Shown in pieces: positions 55,515-64,000 of a stretch of DNA of 64,000 nucleotides (within the stretch, counting starts at the first letter, position 1; each line of letters starts with the position of its first letter). The DNA comes from Chionoecetes opilio (Eukaryota > Arthropoda > Malacostraca > Decapoda > Majidae): contig JACEEZ010020336.1 in assembly GCA_016584305.1 (NCBI GenBank), positions 1-64,000 on the forward strand, read 5' to 3'. The notes beneath the pieces were generated by a model. It saw nothing but the letters and a program-made list of their open reading frames with translations, was not told where the DNA came from and searched no databases. A program made the translations under genes and the position numbers.

Positions 55515-56285
55515 TGCCACTCCTGGCTCAAGGACCAAGGTCCTGGTATTTGGAGGCTTACTAGATGAAACAGTACAGTCTGTTTTTGCGTGCGAGGAGG
55601 ACATTGAGAACTTGGAAAGTTTACATACCTTGGTTATGCGCAGTCTATAATGATGGCGGTCACGTCAAGAAGTCATACAGCGGATTGGCATGCCCACGGT
55701 GTTATGGACTCGCTTAACACGAGTATTTGACTTTGTAGGTCAAACTGTGCAGGAGGACAAGATCGATCTTCAAGTCGTTTGTAATCCCTGTCCTACTCTA
55801 TTGTTATGACGACATGACACTAAATAGCGACTTGAAGAGTCGAATCGATGCTTTGCTATAAATGTCTTCGCGCAGAATCATGGGGTTATCGCTGGGGGAT
55901 TGATTTACGCGTGGCCAATCAGTCGATTTGCACCGTGAGACTGAATCGAGGCCTATTAACGTGCATAGTCCGTCAGCGCCAACTTCGCTATAATAGGCAT
56001 GGTGGCACGCTTCTCTGAGAACGATCCTTTCCCATCGGATGTAATCTTTAAGAGACAATCCGGCGTGAGAGGAGGCCATGGGCGCCCACAAGGCTCCTGG
56101 CTTGGGGCATGTTGATGTTTTCTCTGTCGCGAGTTCTTGGTATGGGAAGGGAGCCTGCATGGGACTCCGTGCGTGGTGAGCCCCTGGAGGAGTGTCTCGT
56201 AGGGTGGGCGAGCATCGCTCTCGCCCGGCCGTATTCCCCCCAATGCTTGATTGGCAAGGCAATCCACCCTCCTCTTTCAAGCTGC
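55515..56285 (+). mobile_element. RTE-type LINE ORF2 3' fragment
   Basis: Plus-strand pieces in order: GGLLDETVQSVFAC, EDIENLESL, ARRSHTADWHAHGVMDSLN-like text (the family has RRIGMAHGVMDSLN), KIDLQVVCNPCPTLLL in a shifted frame for the K-FKSLVIPVLLYG block, SDLKSRIDALL, GYRWG, ETESRP, then RVLGMGREPAWDS and EECLVGWASIALARPYSPQ. Order and motifs are those of the RTE clade in decapods. It covers the end of the RT domain and the C-terminus. Frames are broken. The last 370 bp correspond to the minus-strand fragments at 9195, 24445 and 28105. Confidence 0.75.
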
Positions 56286-56655
56286 ATGTCGTCCGCTTCT
56301 TAACCTGATAATGTAGATACCGTGAAATCATATAATGCTTTTCGAGGTGGACGGAGCAGATTTGTTCTTGTAATAACTCATAATAGCAACAGCCCAGATG
56401 AAGACGAAGAGGATGAATTCTCTAGATGAGAACTTGTTTATTTTTATCAGGATCACTGTAATCTTCAGTTAAGTTTGTGACAGTTCATTACTCCAAGTCA
56501 TTATATTACAATATTGAGCGGCATCTGTAACATTTTTGCAATATTAAATGATTTTAAAGTGCAATAATATATTGTCAAACAATCTACATTTTTTTCTTCT
56601 AAGTAACAGTAATATTTTTGTCTGACTCACAGGGGGGGTTACTTACTTTGTTTAC
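56286..56655. other. No gene recognised
   Basis: AT-rich unique sequence without coding signal before the TA block. Confidence 0.5.
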
Positions 56656-56690
56656 TTTAGATATATAATATATATATATATATATATAAT

Positions 56691-56735
<45 letters not shown>

Positions 56736-56889
56736 TATACGTATATATATGTTATATATATGGATAGAATATGTATATATATATATATATATATATATGA
56801 TAAATATATATATATATATATACGATTATATTGTATAATATGTATATATATTGATATATTATATATTATATATATAGTATATTATTATA

Positions 56890-56927
<38 letters not shown>

Positions 56928-57126
56928 TATATATATATATATATATGTATATATTTATATTATTTATATATTATATATTATATATATATATTTTATATAT
57001 TTATTATATAGTATGTATTATATATATATATATAATATTAGATATATAATATATTATATATTTTATATATATATATATAGAATATATTTATATACTATTT
57101 GTTTTTTATATATTTATATATATATC

Positions 57127-57206
<80 letters not shown>

Positions 57207-57980
57207 CTATATATAAATATCTATATATATACATATATTATATATATAATATATTTTATATTATATAATAATATATATATTTTATAATATATTTATATAT
57301 ATATGTATATATATTTATATATTATATATATATATCTTATATATATATATTATCTATCTATATACATATATATTATTATATATTATATTTATATTATATA
57401 TATATATATATATTATAATATAATATATATATTATAGATTAATATATATATATAGTATATATATATATATTATTTATATATATTATAGTATAATATATAT
57501 TATATATATATATATTATTATATCTATATTATTATAGATATTCTTATATATATTATTATTTATATATTATATTATATTATATATATATATATATTATATA
57601 TAGATATATATATTAGAGTATATATATATATTATATATTATATATATAGATATTATCGTACATATATATATTATATATATATTATTATATATATAATAAT
57701 ATTATATATATATATATATAATATTATATATATATAATATTAAGTATATATATATATTATATATTATTGATATATTATATATTATATAGTATTATATATA
57801 TTATATATATATTATATATATATATATATATTTATATTATTATGATATATATATTATAGATATATATTATTAATATATATATATTATTATATATATATTA
57901 TTTATATTATATAATTTATATATATATATTGATATATATATATTACTATCTATATATTATAATATATTATTATATATATA
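56656..57980. repeat. TA dinucleotide-derived block
   Basis: Nearly pure A/T with long TATATA runs broken by TTA, GATA or single C and G. Isoleucine/tyrosine frames here are by-products. Confidence 0.95.
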
Positions 57981-58739
57981 TTAATAAATTATTTAAAAAA
58001 TAAGAAATTAATAATGAAACGGGAATCATAGGAGTTAAAGGATAAATATAAAAATTTATAATACTAAAAATTAAAGATATATAAAATTATATTTTAATAA
58101 AATAAAATAAAATTAAAAAATTATAATACTTAATATATTTATTAACCATAATATTATATATATTAGAATATAAAATTATTTAAATAAAATAAAATAATTT
58201 AAAATAAACATAATAAGTACTATATAATAGTAAAAAATATATAATAAAAATATAAATAAATATGCTAAATTTTAAAAATTATATTGTATTAATAAAATTA
58301 AATAAAATTAAAATTAAATATCTATAAATAATAAATACAATTTAAGAAAAACAAATTATATATCAAATTTACATATAGTGAAAAATGGTTCTATAATAAA
58401 CTATATTATTAAATAAAAAAACCTAAATAATAAAAAAAATTCAATATATTAAAATTATAAAAAAAAAAAAAAAACTTAATTTATGATAAGTATTAAGGTT
58501 AAAATTTAAATAAATTAAATTATTAAAAATATAAAAAATTAATTATTTTAATATAAAATTATGATTTATTTTTATATTTAAATATTAATAATAACAAAAA
58601 TATCTTTATAATATTATTTATTATAAATAAATATTTAAAAAATAAGTAAATAATGTTTTTATAAAACATAATAAAAATATAAATTCAATAACTATTAATA
58701 TCATTTATAAATAAAATAAATTATACAATTAATTTTATA
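57981..58739. other. AT-rich island with a different texture
   Basis: About 760 bp of A-rich sequence (AATAAAATAAAATAAAATTA, AAAATTATAATAC) without TATATA runs, framed by TA blocks. All frames are short. The only GC-containing text is GAAACGGGAATCATAGGAG at 58015. Confidence 0.85.
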
Positions 58740-58741
58740 TG

Positions 58742-58774
<33 letters not shown>

Positions 58775-58902
58775 ATATATAATTATAATATAGATATATA
58801 TATATTATATATATAATATATATTAATATATATATATATATCTTATATATATATATATATTATATATAATATATTATTATTAACTATATAATATATTATA
58901 TA

Positions 58903-58946
<44 letters not shown>

Positions 58947-60190
58947 ATTATAATATATATATAGTATATATAGTTATATATATAATATTATAAATATATT
59001 ATATTATATATATTAATATATATATATATTATATATATTATATTAGATATATATCTATATACTATCTTATATATTATATATATATATATTATATAATATA
59101 TATATATTATATATAATAATATAATTATATATATATCTATAATATATATTATATAATATATATATATATTAATATATATATAATATATATATATATATAT
59201 TATATGAATCTATCATACTATTAATATTATATTTATATATACGTATATAATAATATATATTATAAATATATATATATATATACTAATATATTATTATATA
59301 AATATATTATTTATATATATATATTTAAATATATATAATATTTTAAAATATATATATATATTGATAATAATTATATAATTATATATCTTATATTTAATAT
59401 ATATATATTATATTATATATTTCAAATATCCTATATAAATAATATATTATAATATATAATATATTTATATTATATAGATATATAATATAAATATATTTAA
59501 TATATATATTATATATGATATATATATTAATTTATTATTTAATTATATTCATATAATATATTATAAATATATATATATAATATAAATATATATATAAATA
59601 TAATATATATATATGACTATATACTACTTCATATCAATAGTATTATATTATATATATATATAATATTTAGTATATATAATATTTAATATATATAATTAAT
59701 ATATAATATATTATATTATATATTTATAATATAACTATATATTATATATTATATATATATATATATTTTAATATATATAATATATTTATATATTATATTA
59801 TAATATATATTATATATATATATATATTGAATATATTAGTATATAAATTATTTATTATAATTATATTATATATATATACTATACTAAATTATATTTAAAT
59901 ATATCTTATTAATAGTTATATATATAGTTATATATATATCTATAAGTAATGATAATATATATAATAATTTAATAATACATATATTATTATATTATATACA
60001 TAGTATATAATATATTAATATATTATATAATTACTATTATACATATAAATATATAGTATTATATAATATATATATATATTATCAGTATATATTCTATATA
60101 TATTTTTATAATATATATTGTATATTTATATATATATTATATAGTTATATTATATATATACTTATAATATATATATATATAATATATTAC
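58740..60190. repeat. TA dinucleotide-derived block, second part
   Basis: Same kind as 56656-57980, with very frequent self-complementary stretches. Confidence 0.95.
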
Positions 60191-60764
60191 AAAATTAAAT
60201 CTATTATTTTCCCCCATGCACTCGCGAATGAGCCCAGGACCCCAAGCTTACAGAGGGCCCAACAACTCTAAACCCGCCTCTATAATGAAGATGGGAAAAA
60301 GAACCTTTGGATTGGGTGTTTTTTCAGAAAAAAGGCAAATTGAAACAAGCTGCCTGGAAGCAAAGGCCATGTGTTCCACCCATGCCCCTTTTTCGTGCCG
60401 CCTGGGGTAAGATTGTTTGTTTGTTTTTAATTAACAAACACGGCAAACCATAAAAACCCAGCTCTGCACCTGTTTTGGATAGACCTGGTTTTCTCCCAGG
60501 AGTCCCCACGCAAATCCCTGAAGGCCAAGGAGATGAGCGAGTCCCCCTAACCTCCCGATGATTTTTTTTGAGAGAGTTGGTCTTCATGAAGGGGAGGAAC
60601 CTGGACCTGCCCCCTTCAAAATAGAATGATCCAACCAAGAGGACACTGAATTATGAGTCCCTCAGGTTTATAGGGATTCCCCTGATTTCATTTTTTATCA
60701 ATGAAATATAAGGTTGGAGTGTAGTTTGTTAGTTTTATAGTAAATTTATTTACTCCTTAAGTTG
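60191..60764. other. No gene recognised
   Basis: Mixed composition. A minus frame of 104 codons (60638-60324) is open, but its text gives no domain. Homopolymer-rich. Confidence 0.45.
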
Positions 60765-62060
60765 GTGTGCCTTAAAGGGGGACCCGGCCCTACCCTTAAA
60801 AATCTTTGTTTATTGATGGATTCTTGCCTTGTAAATTTTTTTAAGAGCCTTATTTTTTAGGGTTAGGTAAAAGGACTTTCCAAAACATAAAGTTTCATTT
60901 TAGATCCTGGCAAATATTTTTTTTTTTTTTTTTTTTGATTATATAAAAAAAAAATATAAAATAAGAGGAAAATTAGGCTTGTTTTTTTTTTTTGTCAATT
61001 GCTTTTTCCAATTCAGGTAAGACTATGTTGGATTTTAAACTTTTTTTTTTTTTATAGCCATTAACTTCCTTTCTACCTTATGAAAAAAATTGTATATAGT
61101 GTTTTTTTTCTTTGAATCCTGTCTTATACCTCCACCGAAAAATAAAAAATTTTTTTTGGAAAATGTATGACAAAAATTTTTCTCCAAAACAAAAATAATT
61201 TTTTTGAAACACTAGTTGCCCAATGTTTTCCTAATTTTTTGACATAAAACAAAAAAAAACCTTCCTAAAGAATTAGGTTTTAATTTGTGGTAAAATTTGA
61301 ATCCAGCTATCTATTTTGGGTACCTCGCATATGTAAAAAGATCGGATCAAGAAACTGACGAAGGAGTAGGGAATTGTATAAGAATAACCTTTTAATTTTT
61401 TCCAAGAAACGAGCCCCTAAAAAACATTTTTGTTGTTTAGTTTTGACTAAAAGTTTTTTTACGTTCCCAGTAAACACTTATAAGGAATGTTTTGTCCCCC
61501 TTTTATTTCCCATTTTTTTACTTTTTTGAAGCTATATGAAATGGTTTTTTGCCAGTAACCTTTGAGACAAACACCTGGTCCCCCCTCCTGCAGGAACATA
61601 TATAATCCCCACCTTCCACAAGGTAAGGGGCAAAATTAAAAAAACAAAAAAAAAAAAAGGAAAATTTAGGCTGATTTGATTTTTGGCTTTCCAACTCGTA
61701 AGGGGGTTTATTGTTGGATTTTCTTCTTTTTTTTATAACCATTTACTTTCTTCCTATCTTTTATTTGACAAAAAATTATCTAGTGTAGTTTTTTTTTCTT
61801 CATCTTTTTTTTTTTTTCACCGAGTTAATACAAATTTTTTGGGAAAATTTTGAAAAAATTTTTCCCCTAAAAATCAGTTTGAAAAAACCACTTAACCAAA
61901 ATGTTTCCTAATTAACATAACAAAAAAACCAACCTTCTACAATAGGTTTTTTTTTTTTTATGTTTTTTGTATCCCCAGCTTATCCATTGATTACCATCAA
62001 ACGTAAATTATCGGGATACAAAACTGGATGAAGGAGTAGGACCTTTTGTTATAAGTGGAA
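60765..62060. repeat. Dispersed repeat (as at 19309) in one full and one partial copy
   Basis: AAAGGGGGACCCGGCCCTAC, AAACATAAAGTTTCATTTTA, and AATTAGGCTTG follow the order at 19309-19850. From about 61650 GGAAAATTTAGGCTGATTTG begins a second partial copy. Insertions in T-runs are common. No coding capacity. Confidence 0.68.
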
Positions 62061-62225
62061 TATTTTAATATGACGATAATGGAATTAATGGGGTTAATAG
62101 GAGAGAATGATACGAACGATGAATAATAGTGTAGAATGTGATATTAACGATAAAGTAAGGCCAGGGCCAATATGGAAGCAAAACGGTTTTTTGAAAATTT
62201 TTTGTAAATTTAACTAATATACTAA
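62061..62225. other. No gene recognised
   Basis: AT-rich linking sequence. Confidence 0.4.
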
Positions 62226-62660
62226 ATCGCAAAAGCCGCCCCCCTCCGGGCCCGGGGCCCTTTTTTTTTTTGCTTACTCCTGTGCGAGGGGCTATTGGGT
62301 GGGCCTGGCGTTTCCGGCCCCCACCCAAAACACAACAGGAACTCTCCAGATAGCCCCGCCTTTTCCTAACTTTTTTCCCCTGAAAAATCATGGGGATGTA
62401 GAAAATTTAATGGTATTAACGCCCCAAAACCCATTCCACTGCAGAAATAGCGCCTTCTAACTTTGAAACCTGGAAAGCAAAGAAAGGCGCCCTCCCCCGG
62501 GGCCCGGGAACTTTTTTTTTGGCTAGCCTCCCTGCGGGGCTATTGGGTGGCCCTTCACCGGCCACACCACCTGTGGTTTTTGGTGGCCTTTTCGGCCCCC
62601 ACCAAAAACAACACAGACTCCCCCTCCCAGAATAGCCCCCTTCCTAACCTTCCTGAAATG
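62226..62660. repeat. Two diverged copies of a repeat about 240 bp long
   Basis: GGGCTATTGGGTGG, CGGCCCCCACC-AAA-ACAACA and AGATAGCCCC-like blocks appear at 62230-62375 and again at 62485-62650 in the same order, each preceded by a CCCGGGGCCC-like sequence and a T-run. Not classified. Confidence 0.7.
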
Positions 62661-62975
62661 TATGTTTATTCCCCCCCCCACACCCCATTCCACGTTCAAC
62701 CTCATTAAACCCATCAACCACCCCCCACCCATTCCAGACTCACGCCATTTATCCCATCACCCACAAACAACCCCATTCGACTCCACCCCATTACCCCATC
62801 ACCACACAAACCCATTTCACTCACCCATTTACCCATCACCCCCCCACCTAATTTCGCACACCCATCACCCACCACCTCCATTCCCCACCTCACCCATCAC
62901 CCCCCAACCCATTACACCATCCACCCCACCCATTCCACTCACCTATTACCCATCCAACCCTAACATCCAAGGTTT
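62661..62975. repeat. CCCATCACC-rich low-complexity tract
   Basis: Repeating CCCATTCCAC/CCCATCACCC units of irregular length, opening a Pro/His/Thr-rich plus frame that is not a protein. Confidence 0.85.
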
Positions 62976-63224
62976 TCCTTCAATTTTCTCGCACCGCAGC
63001 TTTTTTTTTTTTTCTTCAGCAGTTTTCCCTCCGCCTAATATGCTTTGCTAAAAAAAAGAAAAAAAAGTGATTGGATCCATCAATATACGTGGGCTTTCAA
63101 ACCCTTCCCCTGGGGGTCCCAACCCTGATTCCGAAAACTGTGGACATATGATGGTAATTCCCCGCCACAGGGGGCCGGCAACCCTATCGCGGGGACCCAG
63201 ACAGAACAGAAAAACAGAAGACAC
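62976..63224. other. No gene recognised
   Basis: A short GC-balanced patch (63070-63215) with a GATTGGATCCATCAATATAC start, no coding signal. Confidence 0.4.
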
Positions 63225-63285
63225 CACACACACACACACCAACACACACACACACACACACACACCACCACACACACACACACAC
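63225..63285. repeat. CA dinucleotide microsatellite
   Basis: About 28 CA units, interrupted by CCAACA, ACCACCA. Confidence 0.95.
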
Positions 63286-63339
63286 TTTTCGCTTATATTA
63301 TTATAGTAAGTCCCCCCGTTGTGGGAGATAAGAAAGGAA

Positions 63340-63545
63340 ATTGGAGAATGTAAAACATGAAAAATGTGGGAAAGAGAATTGAAAGAGAGATAAGTGAAGA
63401 TGGTAGGAGGAGTAGAAGGGTAGGAGGTAGGGAGGAGGAAGGAGGAAAGGAGGAAAAATAAAGGGGAAAGAGGAGAAGGAGGCAGGAGGGAGGTGAATGG
63501 GGAAGAGAAGGTGATGAGTAGGAAGGAGGAGGAAGGGAAAAAAAT
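63340..63545. repeat. Purine tract (GGA/GAA-rich)
   Basis: GAGGAAGGAGGAAAGGAGG-type sequence of about 200 bp, almost free of pyrimidines on the plus strand. Confidence 0.85.
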
Positions 63546-64000
63546 TACATAGGAATAGGACAATACACCAGGGAAGACCTATTTTGGGTCAAATAAACTA
63601 GGGTTATCTGTTGTGCTACATACTACTAACTATTAACTAACAAATGGTAATAAGGACAGTTTTGGAAAAAGGATACCATGTTCCCCTAATGAAGATGGAA
63701 CATGAAAAGTTTCCGTAGTGAAAGAATTGAATAGTGATTATTGAAAAGGTATTCTAACTACAACTACAACTAACACTAAAAAATCGATTTTCCCGGGAGA
63801 AACTAATAATTATGAATTGCGCATGGCAAAATACTTCAAAAACCCCCCAGTTAATTTTAACGGTACGCGGGGTCCCAAGTCTGTTTTTTTTTTAATAAAA
63901 ATTATTGTGGCTAGCCTTTGACAACATTTTTTGCTGGTAAATTTGTTTCCAAACCGATCAACAACTCTAAAAACTTGCTAATAATGTTTAGCGGAGATAT
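63546..64000. other. No gene recognised
   Basis: AT-rich sequence up to the window edge, without repeats or coding signal that I can name. Confidence 0.45.

Noticed and set aside
57013..57287. Ile/Tyr-rich frames
   Set aside because: Translation of TA repeats.
62661..62975. Proline/histidine-rich plus frame of 129 codons
   Set aside because: Low-complexity CCCATCACC tract without any domain.

Overview
The window looks like nuclear DNA of an arthropod, most likely a decapod crustacean. The evidence is arrays built on the arthropod telomere motif CCTAA/TTAGG, CR1-like LINE 3' ends with an octamer TTATGTTC tail, RTE LINE 3' ends, Ty3/gypsy pieces, a tRNA-derived SINE, and split host-gene exons with GT/AG borders. 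I see no bacterial operon structure. Species-level placement is inference.

Layout. 0-8.1 kb is repeats: CR1 3' ends, GTGTG-rich and CCTAA-based satellites, a SINE carrying an internal 34-bp minisatellite nested in a CR1 tail, a 937-bp foldback element, and a 19-bp satellite. A single N at 8128 marks a junction. From there a unit of about 9-10 kb is present in three versions: A (8129 to about 18080), B (about 20098-26160, truncated) and C (about 26165-36840). The unit holds a large palindrome, an RTE 3' end, a hAT-like MITE, four minus-strand exons that I read as part of a DOP1/Dopey-family gene (copies A and C only), a LINE C-terminus and further CR1 ends. The copies differ mostly by single-base insertions and deletions, so most reading frames are broken and false duplication must be considered. 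Copy B carries a 2.35-kb DNA transposon (TIR CACTGGGTAAC, TTA target duplication) in the centre of its palindrome.

36.8-43.6 kb has little that I recognise. 43.6-54.4 kb is a nested set: a Ty3/gypsy element with both LTRs, split by an antisense non-LTR element with endonuclease, reverse transcriptase and RNase H signatures, the whole apparently inserted into the gag of another retrotransposon. 55.0-60.2 kb is largely TA-repeat and AT-rich DNA with one RTE fragment. 60.2-64 kb holds dispersed repeats and low-complexity tracts.

The only host gene I can name is the DOP1-like one. Everything else coding is mobile-element derived and mostly decayed or poorly polished. I found no convincing new multi-gene system. 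The best leads are structural: the SINE with an internal minisatellite, the satellite-palindrome composite with a transposon in its centre, and the spacer-bearing telomere-motif array.
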